A DNA stretch of 64,000 nt from Paraburkholderia adhaesiva (GTDB lineage: Bacteria; Pseudomonadota; Gammaproteobacteria; Burkholderiales; Burkholderiaceae): assembly GCF_021390575.1 (NCBI RefSeq), contig NZ_JAJEJQ010000002.1, positions 1,550,001 through 1,614,000 on the forward strand, read 5' to 3'. Position numbers and translations under genes: made by a program. Below are positions 8,503 through 18,988 of this stretch, in pieces. How positions within the stretch are numbered: position 1 is the stretch's first letter; every line of letters begins with the position of its first letter. Under the pieces are notes generated by a model. That model worked only from the letters and a program-made list of their open reading frames with translations, was not told where the DNA came from and ran no database searches.

Positions 8503-8925
8503 ATGACCCTGTCCGTACCCCAATGCGCTCCCGCACTCGCTCCCGATCTGCAGTTGGGACACCCTGAGGTCGATACCATCCACGCTGAGTTTGTCCAGTT
8601 GCTCGACTTGACAGACAGTGCCACCGACGAAGCGTTTATTGCCGCGCTGGATGCCTGGATCGCTCACACCGAGCAGCACTTCGCGCAGGAAGAATCCTGG
8701 ATGGAAGCGACGGACTTTGGCCCGCGTCACTGCCACGCTGGTCACCATCGCCATGTGCTGCAGGTGGCCGGCCTCGTGCGCACCAAAATCGTCGACGAGG
8801 GCCGCTTCGACCTGGGACGGCAACTGGTCCGCGAGGCGCGCGAGTGGTTCGCACATCATGTAGCGACAATGGACGCGATGATGGTCAATCACTTGCGAGA
8901 ACACGGCATGGCTCATGTCGCGTGA
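8503..8925 (+). CDS. Bacteriohemerythrin
   Basis: A 140-residue hemerythrin-domain protein that would bind O2 at a non-heme di-iron site. Candidate iron ligands are visible in order: H20 in GHPEVD, H59 and E63 in HTEQHFAQEE, H78 and H82 in HCHAGHHRHVL, then the final His and Asp in WFAHHVATMDAMM. The length is normal for single-domain bacteriohemerythrins. It stands alone and may deliver or buffer oxygen or sense it. A second hemerythrin-type gene lies at 47.4 kb. Confidence 0.93.
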   Translation: MTLSVPQCAPALAPDLQLGHPEVDTIHAEFVQLLDLTDSATDEAFIAALDAWIAHTEQHFAQEESWMEATDFGPRHCHAGHHRHVLQVAGLVRTKIVDEGRFDLGRQLVREAREWFAHHVATMDAMMVNHLREHGMAHVA

Positions 8926-9086
8926 ATCGTCGAGTAGCCTGTCGATTCGAATCCACCGCCAGCCGCCGCGCCACGCAAATGACATGACGGCCCTCTTCAC
9001 CGCCCGGTCTGCGATATGACTCAGCGTTTACGCGTGAGCCTTCACGGACTCCCACCACCCTCTTCTGGACAAGTCGTCCGCGCACC

Positions 9087-10283
9087 ATGGAAACAGACAT
9101 CGTTATAGTTGGCGCCGGGCCCGTCGGGCTGTGCCTCGCGCGATCACTGAGTGGATCTGGCCTTCGGATTGTCGTGGTCGAACAGCAATCGCTCGACGAA
9201 ATCGAGAATCCGAAATTTGACGGCCGCGAGATCGCGCTCACCCAACGGTCAGCGCGAATCATGCAGCAAATGGGCCTCTGGGATCGAATCGAATCAGACG
9301 AGCGCTCGCCGCTTTCCGCCGCCAAGGTCTTCAACGGATCGTCGCCGAGCGCGCTGGAGATCGGACACGAACTGGGCGGCCACAACGAACTGGGCTGGCT
9401 CGTTTCCAATTGCGTGATCCGCAAGGCCGCCTATGATGCGCTACGCGGCGGCATGACCGAGAACGGTAACGTCACGCTGCTCACGTCGGAAACGGTAACC
9501 GGCATCAAAACCGACAGCGTTTCCGCCAACGTGACAACGGGACACGGACTGACCATCTCGGCCAGTTTGATCGTCGCGGCAGATAACCGTTTTTCTACTA
9601 CGCGCAAAATGATGGGCATTGCGGCCGAAATGCGCGATTTCGGCAAATCCATGCTGGTCTGCCGCATGACGCACGACGAGCCCCATCATCACACGGCGTG
9701 GGAGTGGTTCGGATATGACCAGACGCTCGCGCTGCTTCCGTTGAATCCCGATCCATCGACGAATGCGCATCGGTCTTCTGTGGTGCTTACGCTACCTGGG
9801 CGCGAGATCGCGGAACTTGCACGTCTCGACCCGGAAGAATTCCGCTTGAACATCGAGCAGCGATTCGCGCGGCGGCTCGGGTCCATGGAGCTGGTGAGCA
9901 CGCGTCACGTCTACCCTCTGGTTTCCGTCTATCCGGGACGGTTTGTCGGGCAACGTTTCGCGACAGTCGGCGATGCTGCAGTCGGCATGCATCCGGTGAC
10001 CGCGCACGGGTTCAATTTCGGGCTCGTGGGTGTCGAAACGCTGAGCAAAGAAATCCTCGACGCGCGACTCAATGGCCTCGACATTGCAGCTGACTCTGTC
10101 CTGGCACGGTACGAAAGCCGGCACCGCCGCGCTACAAAGCCGCTCTATCTCGCGACCCGGTTCATCACCGACGTCTTCACAAACAGCACAGCTCCAGCAC
10201 GGTTGGCGCGAGACATCATGTTGCGTGCTGCGTCACACTTCATGCCGTTCAGGAAGGCCGTGGCGGCTTCCTTGACCGGCTAG
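9087..10283 (+). CDS. FAD-dependent monooxygenase, UbiH/UbiF/COQ6 family (UbiM-like)
   Basis: A 398-residue flavoprotein hydroxylase. DIVIVGAGPVGLCLARSL near the N-terminus is the dinucleotide-binding loop; GREIALTQRSARIMQQMGLWD is the UbiH-family signature; GDAAVGMHPVTAHGFNFGL, near residue 295, is the second FAD motif. The family hydroxylates the ubiquinone ring. The TAHGFN variant and stand-alone position outside a ubi cluster recall UbiM-type 5-hydroxylases, but that assignment needs a phylogeny. No partner gene is adjacent. Confidence 0.85.
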   Translation: METDIVIVGAGPVGLCLARSLSGSGLRIVVVEQQSLDEIENPKFDGREIALTQRSARIMQQMGLWDRIESDERSPLSAAKVFNGSSPSALEIGHELGGHNELGWLVSNCVIRKAAYDALRGGMTENGNVTLLTSETVTGIKTDSVSANVTTGHGLTISASLIVAADNRFSTTRKMMGIAAEMRDFGKSMLVCRMTHDEPHHHTAWEWFGYDQTLALLPLNPDPSTNAHRSSVVLTLPGREIAELARLDPEEFRLNIEQRFARRLGSMELVSTRHVYPLVSVYPGRFVGQRFATVGDAAVGMHPVTAHGFNFGLVGVETLSKEILDARLNGLDIAADSVLARYESRHRRATKPLYLATRFITDVFTNSTAPARLARDIMLRAASHFMPFRKAVAASLTG

Positions 10284-10420
10284 TGAAGCAGATTCAGCCC
10301 GCAGCTGACCCACGTCGGTTCGACGAACCGGCTATTCGAACGGCTGCCAGGTTCGGAAACCTGCGGGACATGCAAGAACCCCTGCCGCCAACGGGTTCCC
10401 GGCAGACGAGCGCCTGACGC

Positions 10421-10882
10421 TCAGGTCCCTGGTGGCCGGGGCGGCACTCGCTCCCATCCGCCAGGACAGGACCTGACATTCGGGTAGTAGCCTTCCGGCA
10501 TCGCGCAGTAGTACCAGTAACCCGGTTCCGGCACCCCGCCGCCACCGGATTGCTGCGGCTCGAGCGGCTCCCGCTCGACGTACTGAACCGGCTCCTGCTC
10601 AGACGCGCCGACGACCACGGGCCAGCCGGCCACCGGATAGCCGTACCAGGGCCACGGATAGCCCCAGACGAAGCTCGGGCCAAAAAAGACCCCGCCAAAC
10701 GAGACGCAGCAACCGTGACCGTGGTGAAAACCGCCGTGGTGAAAACTGCCCCAGCCGTCACTGCCGCCGCCGTGGTAAAAACCGCCACCGCTATAGCCTC
10801 CAGGCCCCCTTCCCATCGCCGCGCCACTGAAAGCTACGGCCGCCAGTATCAGCAATAGCTGGCACACCTTGCGCCCATTCAT
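10421..10882 (-). CDS. Secreted Gly/His-rich small protein
   Basis: A 153-residue protein with a signal peptide (MNGRKVCQLLLILAAVAFSGAAMG). A Gly/His-rich segment follows (GGGFYHGGGSDGWGSFHHGG, then FHHGHGCC), then an aromatic GPSFVWGYPWPWYGYP stretch. The C-terminal module YWYYCAMPEGYYPNVRSCPGGWERVPP with paired cysteines recurs, as I remember, in small envelope proteins of Burkholderiales. The His clusters could bind metal, but that is only inference. A gaggtaatc ribosome site precedes the ATG. Confidence 0.8.
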   Translation of the reverse strand: MNGRKVCQLLLILAAVAFSGAAMGRGPGGYSGGGFYHGGGSDGWGSFHHGGFHHGHGCCVSFGGVFFGPSFVWGYPWPWYGYPVAGWPVVVGASEQEPVQYVEREPLEPQQSGGGGVPEPGYWYYCAMPEGYYPNVRSCPGGWERVPPRPPGT

Positions 10883-11296
10883 GATGATTACCTCGAGAAT
10901 CCTGACCGGTCCGGATTAGCGCCCTCGGGTCGATGAAAGCTTGCCCGGACCAAGGCTGCCCTTGATCCGGACCGGCTGCATCAAGTTTATGAAGTTCTGG
11001 GGGGTTTTGCCTGGCTGGTTTCTGGCGATTGCGCCGCGGGACGCCGGCGACATCGAGTATCCGGCTCACCCATTCCGACTCCCGGAGTAGCTAACGCAGG
11101 CCACGCATCTCGCACTTGCAGTCGTCCGGATTTAGCCCGTTATTGCCGCTCAGTCGCGGCCGTGGTCAGCGGCGCGCCGGATGCGAAAACGCTGCCGAAT
11201 AACGACACAGGGGGTGTTGCAGCATGCAACACCCCCTGTGATGAGCGGCAAGTTGGGAAACGCCGACGCGGTTACGCAAGCAAACGAAGTCGCACG
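10883..11296. other. Intergenic stretch of 414 bp
   Basis: No gene is supported. It should hold the promoter of the leftward secreted-protein gene on its left side, and it contains a strong hairpin at 11206-11240 downstream of the sigma-54 regulator. Confidence 0.5.
11206..11240 (-). terminator. Hairpin downstream of sigma-54 regulator
   Basis: A perfect 15-bp stem (cacagggggtgttgc with its complement) and the 5-base loop agcat. It lies 57 bp beyond the stop of the leftward regulator gene. The following U-tract is weak, so it may act as a 3'-end stabiliser as well as a terminator. Confidence 0.6.
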
Positions 11297-13276
<1,980 letters not shown>

Positions 13277-13912
13277 TGTCTTCTCCAGGTGGTCCGCTGT
13301 CCGGCCGGATGTATGTTGTCGATACACGCAAGGTCCACGTCACACAATCGTCGGACCCGATGATCGGCGCCGGGCGTGCGCGGCGCACAGCGCCCGGTAA
13401 AAGCGATCGCGATGCCGGTTCGTATCGGCAATCGCGCAGCCGGAACTCTCGGCTGGCTGCGTCTTTATTACTTGAATCGCCCTCATCTCGATATTCGGAC
13501 TCACCCCAAGGCATCAGCCGTCAAGCGCTGCCCTGCGTGCTGCTCAGCCAGTAACTGCGTGCAAAACCGCACGTCCGCAGAAATCCCTGCCAACACGCTC
13601 TTTCGATCTAGATCAATAGCGGGCGATGTGCCGGGGGAAGTGTCGGCGCGAGCACGCTCGATGTCCGGAGCGCAACCACTGTCATGTTCGGCAACACCAT
13701 GCGAGTCGAGGTGTACCGGAATGAAACAGATCGATCACACCGAACACATGACGGACGAATCCGCGTTTTCGACTGGAAGCCATGTCTGCTGTGCTTCCCG
13801 GGCGAGTGGCATACGACTTGCGTAAATGCGCACGCTCGCGGCACGGCGCCGTCCGGACGCACGACAACGCGCGCATAGCGGCAGTGCAAACACAAATATC
13901 AAGGAGACAACT
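13277..13912. other. Divergent control region between activator and PQQ dehydrogenase
   Basis: A 636-bp non-coding stretch. Besides the sigma-54 promoter at 13807-13821 it holds an inverted repeat cgtgc-N6-gcacg at 13558-13573, about 240 bp upstream of the promoter, a plausible activator site. It also has tcgat-ctag-atcaa at 13603-13616, which matches an FNR box at 9 of 10 positions. Both assignments are candidates only. Confidence 0.4.
13807..13821 (+). promoter_or_regulatory. Sigma-54 (-24/-12) promoter
   Basis: The sequence tggcatacgacttgc fits the sigma-54 consensus tggcac-N5-ttgc at nine of the ten fixed positions and with exact spacing. It lies 92 bp before the dehydrogenase ATG and faces it, with a sigma-54 activator gene divergent upstream. 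This placement makes it a convincing promoter for the three-gene operon. Confidence 0.82.
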
Positions 13913-15640
13913 ATGAAGCGACGTTCGAGAACGGGCAGCCGGTTGGCGGCATGCGGCATCGGCATGGCGGCCGTGTTGACGCTAACCACTGTTTCGGTGA
14001 ATGCAGCCGCCGACTATCCACCCGTGACCTACGACCGCCTCGCCAACGCGCAAAGCGATCCCGGCTGGCTCACTTACTATCGGACTTACAGCGGCCAGTC
14101 ACACTCGCCGCTCAAACAGATCGACGCTTCCAATGTCGCCCAACTGAAGCAGACATGGAGCTACAAGTTTCCCGCCGAACTGAAGCAGGGATTCGAGGCG
14201 ACACCGATCGTCAACGGCAATTATCTTTTCGTAAGCACGCCGAAAGATAATGTCTATGCGTTCGACGCGAAGACGGGCGAGCAGCTCTGGAAATATGAGC
14301 CGAAGCTCGGCGCGGAATCGTTCAAGACGGCTTGTTGCGATGTCGTGAACCGCGGTGTCGCCCTGTACGGCAAGAACGTGTACGTCGCCATGTTGAGCGG
14401 CGAAGTTGCCGCACTCGATGCACAGTCCGGCAACCTGCTCTGGAAGAAGCAGATGTTCGAACCGGGCCTCGGCTACGCGTTCTCCCTCGCGCCACTCGCG
14501 CTTGACGGAGCGATCATCGTCGGTACGTCGGGTGGTGAATACGGAATCCGCGGTTACATCGCTGCCCTCGATCCAAAGAACGGTTCGATCTTGTGGAAGC
14601 GCTACACGATTCCCGGCTCCGGAGAGAAAGGCGCAGAGACCTGGCCCGACGGCATGCAGGCACACGGCGGCGGCGCCGCGTGGCTGACCGGCACCTACGA
14701 TGCCGCAACCCAGACGCTGTACTGGGGCGTCGGCAATCCGGGCCCGTGGCTCGCTGCGCTGCGTCCCGGCGACAATCTCTACTCCGATTCGCTGCTCGCA
14801 CTGGATCCAAAAAACGGCAATCTGAAGTGGCATTACCAGTACACGCGTAACGACACCTGGGACTATGACGGTGTGAACACGCCGATTCTCGCCAAGATCA
14901 AGCACAACGGTAAGGATTACGAAGCGATTATTCATGCAGACCGCAACGGCTTCTTCCACGCCATCGATCGCGAAACCGGCAAGCTGATCTACGCCGAGCC
15001 ATTCGTGAAGGCAACGTCGGTGACCGGTTACACGGCGGACGGCGCCCCGGTTCAGGACGAAAGCAAGTTTCCGAAGGCTGGCACGACGATCGATACTTGC
15101 CCGAGCTTCCTCGGTGGAAAGAACTGGTGGTCGGTCTCGTATGACCCCGAACGCCACATTGCTGTCGTGCCGGCACTGCACGCGTGCATGAGCCTTTCGG
15201 GCAAGTCGGTCAGCTACATGGAAGGTTTGCCTTATCTCGGCGAAGGCTTCGAGATCAAGCCCGAACCGGGCAGTCAGGGCTATGGCGAACTGCAGGCCAT
15301 CGACGTGGACACCGGCAAGAAGCTGTGGGGCCACTGGACGAAGATGCCGTGGAATGGCGGCGTCGCAACGACTGCGAGCGGCATCGCGTTCAGCGGCTCG
15401 CTTGATGGCCATCTGTACGCGTTCGACATCTCGACAGGCAAGGTCCTCTGGGAAAGCCCGCAACTCGCGAGCGGCATCGTCGCGCAACCCTCGGTGTTCG
15501 AAATCGACGGCAAGGAGTACGTCGCGGTGCTCGCGGGATATGGCGGCGCCAATCCGATCTGGGGTGGCCCGATGGCCGAAGTCGCCAAGGACGTCCCGCG
15601 CGGCGGCACGCTCTACGTGTTCGCGCTCGATCGCAGCTGA
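13913..15640 (+). CDS. PQQ-dependent alcohol dehydrogenase (methanol/ethanol family)
   Basis: A periplasmic quinoprotein of 575 residues with an eight-bladed propeller and a signal peptide ending near VNAAA. Tryptophan-docking repeats (such as GEQLWKYEPKL and GKVLWESPQL) recur. The vicinal disulfide is Cys141-Cys142 (TACCDVVNRG). Candidate metal ligands are Glu209 (GGEYGIRG), Asn275 (GNPGPW) and the catalytic Asp317. Asp319, two residues after it (WDYDG), is the extra acid found in lanthanide-using XoxF/ExaF-type enzymes, where calcium MxaF has Ala. The aaggag ribosome site decides the start at 13913. It oxidises a primary alcohol or aldehyde and passes electrons to a cytochrome; the next two genes are likely carriers. 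The exact substrate is unknown. Confidence 0.94.
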   Translation: MKRRSRTGSRLAACGIGMAAVLTLTTVSVNAAADYPPVTYDRLANAQSDPGWLTYYRTYSGQSHSPLKQIDASNVAQLKQTWSYKFPAELKQGFEATPIVNGNYLFVSTPKDNVYAFDAKTGEQLWKYEPKLGAESFKTACCDVVNRGVALYGKNVYVAMLSGEVAALDAQSGNLLWKKQMFEPGLGYAFSLAPLALDGAIIVGTSGGEYGIRGYIAALDPKNGSILWKRYTIPGSGEKGAETWPDGMQAHGGGAAWLTGTYDAATQTLYWGVGNPGPWLAALRPGDNLYSDSLLALDPKNGNLKWHYQYTRNDTWDYDGVNTPILAKIKHNGKDYEAIIHADRNGFFHAIDRETGKLIYAEPFVKATSVTGYTADGAPVQDESKFPKAGTTIDTCPSFLGGKNWWSVSYDPERHIAVVPALHACMSLSGKSVSYMEGLPYLGEGFEIKPEPGSQGYGELQAIDVDTGKKLWGHWTKMPWNGGVATTASGIAFSGSLDGHLYAFDISTGKVLWESPQLASGIVAQPSVFEIDGKEYVAVLAGYGGANPIWGGPMAEVAKDVPRGGTLYVFALDRS

Positions 15641-15723
15641 TCGCGACTTCCCTGCTCTACCGCGTCGCGCCCTTGCACTTCGTGCCGGGCGCGACACCCC
15701 AGCCTTTCCCGGAACGCAAGACC

Positions 15724-16974
15724 ATGAATACTCGACTCACCCAGATCGCCGCAGCGGGCGCGTTCGCGGCAAGCGTTGCGTTGGTGCCGGTGCACGCGTC
15801 GGCCGGCGTGCGCGTCTGCACGATGCCCGGCAGCCCCTCGACAGCGCTCGATCAAGCCGTCGCACGTGCCGTGTTCCGCACGGCGGGCATCAATGCCACG
15901 TTCGTTGCGCACGGCATCGACGACGGCAATGACGACGACGGCATCTCCGCCCGTGAGCTTATGAAATCACTCGGACGCAACTGCGATGTGATTGCCGGCT
16001 TTCCGCGCTCGGCTCAAGCCGATGCGTCGGACGCGCATTTGAGCTTCTCACAGGGCTATCTGCGCTCCGGATACGTCAACGTCACACTGCGCGATGCCCG
16101 CCCGGTTGCGACAGTCGATGGCAAGGAGACCGTCGCCGCCACCTGGTCGAGCCCGTCGCAACTGATTGCGGTCCAGCAGAAGAACGCCCGTTTCGATCTG
16201 GAGAACACGTCCGCGATGACCGTCGAAGCCGTCGCGAAGCGCCGCGCGCAGCGTGCGATCGTGTGGTATCCGGCGGTGGTCGCGTATCAACGCGCGCATC
16301 CGCAATTGCACTTCAACGTTGCGCCCGTGCAGTCCGACTATGCCGACTGGAGCCTCGTGTTCGCGTCCGGCCCGGATACCGACGACCTGCAGACGCGGAT
16401 CAATCGTGCGCTATCGAAAATGACCGCCGACGGTCGCCTCGCTTCGCTCACGCGTAGCTGGGAACTGCCCGACTCCGTCCTGCATGCAGCCGCCGCGCCC
16501 GTTCACGCCCGCAATCCCCTCATCATGAACGCGGTGTGGACGAACACGTCGGAGCGGCCCGTAAACGGCACACAGCACGCCGCGCACCAAGGCGGTGGCT
16601 TCATCAAGGTCTCGGCAAGCAGTAGCGGCGCGGCGCCTTCTTTCAACGATGTGCAGGTGGCACACGGCAAGGATATCTACGCCGGCGCGTGCGCGAAATG
16701 CCACGGCGTGGAACTCGATGGCGTCACGGGACCCGCGCTGAGCGGCCCGGCATTTGCGCCGGCGTCAAACTCACATCTGACGATCGGCGCCATCTATCAA
16801 TACATGTCGACGAACATGCCCGCCGACCGTCCCGGAAAATTGTCCGATGACGAATACGCCGACGTCATGGCATTCCTCCTCTACACGAACGGCTACGAGT
16901 CCGGCGGTGCGAAGCTGACCGCCTCGGACGCGGCTGCTTCGACGACGCCGCTGAACGCCGGACCTCGCCATTAG
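15724..16974 (+). CDS. Periplasmic binding-protein (MxaJ/XoxJ-like) fused to cytochrome c
   Basis: A 416-residue exported protein. After the signal peptide (AAAGAFAASVALVPVHASA), residues about 28-260 resemble a family 3 solute-binding protein: GVRVCTMPGSPSTALDQAVARAVFRTAG, DVIAGFPRS, then a second lobe ending LTRSWELPD. This is the fold of MxaJ/XoxJ, the accessory protein beside methanol dehydrogenases. A linker leads to a class I cytochrome c domain with C323-A-K-C326-H327 and a likely Met ligand in MSTNMPADRPGKLSDDEYADVMAFLL. The chain therefore joins a maturation or docking partner and the electron acceptor, which are usually separate (XoxJ and XoxG). It follows the dehydrogenase by 83 bp. 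The domain reading is strong; the function is inference. Confidence 0.88.
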   Translation: MNTRLTQIAAAGAFAASVALVPVHASAGVRVCTMPGSPSTALDQAVARAVFRTAGINATFVAHGIDDGNDDDGISARELMKSLGRNCDVIAGFPRSAQADASDAHLSFSQGYLRSGYVNVTLRDARPVATVDGKETVAATWSSPSQLIAVQQKNARFDLENTSAMTVEAVAKRRAQRAIVWYPAVVAYQRAHPQLHFNVAPVQSDYADWSLVFASGPDTDDLQTRINRALSKMTADGRLASLTRSWELPDSVLHAAAAPVHARNPLIMNAVWTNTSERPVNGTQHAAHQGGGFIKVSASSSGAAPSFNDVQVAHGKDIYAGACAKCHGVELDGVTGPALSGPAFAPASNSHLTIGAIYQYMSTNMPADRPGKLSDDEYADVMAFLLYTNGYESGGAKLTASDAAASTTPLNAGPRH

Positions 16975-16982
16975 CATAGGCA

Positions 16983-17009
16983 ACGCGCCCCCTTCCACGG
17001 GGGGCGCGT
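16983..17009 (+). other. Intra-operon hairpin
   Basis: A perfect 10-bp GC-rich stem (acgcgccccc with gggggcgcgt) with a 7-base loop, 9 bp after the cytochrome fusion stop and 42 bp before the HiPIP start. No U-tract follows, so partial attenuation or mRNA 3'-end protection is more likely than full termination. Confidence 0.55.
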
Positions 17010-17050
17010 GGTGCAAACCGACCGCCTTTTAAATCACTAAGGAATACATA

Positions 17051-17365
17051 ATGTTTTCCAGCAATCGCAGAACATTCATCATCCACGCTGCGAGTCTTTG
17101 CGCGGCGCTCGCAACTGCGGACCGGGCATTCGCTACTGCGCCGCTCGTCGACGAAAACGACGCCGCCGTGAAGCCGCTTGGCTATCGCGCGAAGGCCAGC
17201 ACCGTCGATTCCGCGCAGTTCCCGAAATTTCACGCTGGCCAGCATTGCGCAAACTGCCGCTTCTACACCGGCGGCGCACAAGATGCCGCGGGACCGTGCC
17301 CAATGTTTCCGGGCAAGTCGGTTTCGGCCGACGGCTGGTGCAACGTCTACGCACCACGTGCCTGA
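17051..17365 (+). CDS. High-potential iron-sulfur protein (HiPIP)
   Basis: A 104-residue periplasmic electron carrier with one [4Fe-4S] cluster. The cluster cysteines are C66, C69, C83 and C97 (HCANCRFY, GPCPMFPGK, GWCNVYAPRA), with the CxxC-x13-C-x13-C spacing of HiPIPs. The N-terminus MFSSNRRTFIIHAAS is a likely twin-arginine signal, as expected for a protein exported after cluster insertion. It follows the cytochrome fusion gene on the same strand behind aaggaa. In this setting it is a candidate second electron acceptor of the dehydrogenase, carrying electrons to a terminal oxidase (inference). Confidence 0.93.
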   Translation: MFSSNRRTFIIHAASLCAALATADRAFATAPLVDENDAAVKPLGYRAKASTVDSAQFPKFHAGQHCANCRFYTGGAQDAAGPCPMFPGKSVSADGWCNVYAPRA

Positions 17366-17560
17366 GCGCTTGCGCCGTCTCCACTCAAAAACAATCGTCG
17401 CTTCTCCCCCGGTTTTCCTCAGACAATAAATATCGGGAGATCACCAACGTGCACAAAGCGCCACGTAGTCTGTCAGACTGATCCACGTCAAACGACCCGC
17501 GCCGATACATGCTCCAATTCATGTCGTGGCGCGGTGACTGCGCGGGTCGTGGAGACGACG

Positions 17561-18973
17561 ATGAAGCTCACTTTTCTGGGCGGGGCGGAGACTGTGACAG
17601 GGTCCCGTTTTCTGCTGGAAGCGGCCGGCAAGCGCGTGCTGATCGACTGCGGGCTGTTTCAGGGCACGAAGAACCTGCGCCGGCGCAATTGGGAAACGCT
17701 GCCGGTCCCCGCCGCGTCGATCGACGCCGTGATCCTCACGCACGCGCACATCGACCACTGCGGCTACTTGCCCGTCCTCGCACGCGACGGCTTTCGCGGC
17801 CCGGTCTACTGCACGCCCGGAACGGCGGATCTGTGTGAAGTGATGCTGCGCGACAGCGCGCGGCTGCAGGAAGAGGAAGCGGCGTTCGCCAATGCTCACG
17901 GCTACTCGAAACATCATCCGGCGTTGCCGCTCTATACGCTCCAGGATGCGGAACGCGCGCTCCGCCTCATCGGTCCGCGCGAATTCGATGCGCCCGCGTG
18001 GCTCAATAGCCAGTTCGGCTTCCGGCTCCTGCCCGCCGGGCACATTCTCGGAGCCGCCAGCGTGGTGCTGTCCTGCAACCACACGCTGGTCGCGTTCTCG
18101 GGTGACCTTGGCCGCCCCGACGATCCGCTGATGCGTGCACCCGCACCGCCCGCGCACGCCGACTATCTCGTCATCGAGTCAACCTACGGCGACCGCCTGC
18201 ACAAGGCGCTCAATCCCGAGGACGAACTGGCCGAGGTGTTCGCACGCACCTTCGCGCGAGAAGGCGTCGTGGTGATGCCGTGCTTCGCCGTGGGACGCGC
18301 CCAGGAGATTCTGTACTACATCGCGCGGCGCAAGGAGGCCGGACGCATGCCTGCCATCCCGGTCTATCTCGACAGCCCGATGGCGATCAGCGTCACCGAC
18401 CTGTACCGCCGCCATATGCGCGAGCACCGGCTCACGCTCTCGCAGTTGCATGCCATCGACCACACCGCCTTCATGACGCGCACGATCGACGAATCGAAGG
18501 CCATCGCCGGACGGCGCGGACCGAAGGTGATCATCGCAGGCAGTGGCATGGCGACCGGCGGCCGCGTGCTGCATCACCTCGCGCTCTACGCGCCCGATCC
18601 GCGCAACACGATTGCGCTCGTCGGCTATCAGGCCGCAGGGACACGCGGTGCGGCGCTCGAAGCACGCGAGCCGAGCATCAAGCTACTCGGCGAATATGTG
18701 CCGGTGTGCGCCGAAGTCGCGTCGATTTCATCGCTGTCCGCACACGCGGATTACACCGAGACGCTGCGCTGGCTCGACGGCATGACCTGTCCGCCGGAGC
18801 GCACCATCGTCACGCACGGCGAACCAGCAGCTGCGGACGCGCTGCGGCGACGCATCGCCGAAAAGCTGGGCTGGCGCTGCGATGTGCCGACCTGGCTGGA
18901 ATCGTTCGACCTGCCGGAGCGTGGCGAGCTGAATCGTCCCTATCCCGCAGGCGAGCCGATGCCCGCCGCCTGA
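17561..18973 (+). CDS. Beta-CASP metallo-beta-lactamase fold hydrolase (CPSF/RNase type)
   Basis: A 470-residue protein starting MKLTFLGGAETVTGSRFLLE. The zinc-binding THAHIDH is at residues 60-66, LPAGHILGAAS and FSGDLGRPDD supply further ligands, and the beta-CASP insert (VVMPCFAVGRAQEILYYI, IIAGSGMATGGRVLHHL) precedes a C-terminal SSLSAHADYTETL and VTHGEP. Such proteins are annotated as RNA exonucleases related to CPSF; in Burkholderiales they often sit among low-oxygen-induced genes. The start follows ggagac. A ctgat-ccac-gtcaa sequence at 17478-17491 (8 of 10 to the FNR consensus) lies upstream. Whether the substrate is RNA is unknown. Confidence 0.88.
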   Translation: MKLTFLGGAETVTGSRFLLEAAGKRVLIDCGLFQGTKNLRRRNWETLPVPAASIDAVILTHAHIDHCGYLPVLARDGFRGPVYCTPGTADLCEVMLRDSARLQEEEAAFANAHGYSKHHPALPLYTLQDAERALRLIGPREFDAPAWLNSQFGFRLLPAGHILGAASVVLSCNHTLVAFSGDLGRPDDPLMRAPAPPAHADYLVIESTYGDRLHKALNPEDELAEVFARTFAREGVVVMPCFAVGRAQEILYYIARRKEAGRMPAIPVYLDSPMAISVTDLYRRHMREHRLTLSQLHAIDHTAFMTRTIDESKAIAGRRGPKVIIAGSGMATGGRVLHHLALYAPDPRNTIALVGYQAAGTRGAALEAREPSIKLLGEYVPVCAEVASISSLSAHADYTETLRWLDGMTCPPERTIVTHGEPAAADALRRRIAEKLGWRCDVPTWLESFDLPERGELNRPYPAGEPMPAA

Positions 18974-18988
18974 ACTCGCAGGCAGCCC

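Noticed and set aside
7978..8506. Rightward frames in the hemerythrin upstream region (for example 8078-8506)
   Set aside because: Rich in Arg, Ser and Pro without motifs; likely non-coding.
14099..15697. Leftward frame of 532 codons opposite the PQQ dehydrogenase
   Set aside because: Unnatural composition and no motifs; the rightward frame is a clear quinoprotein.
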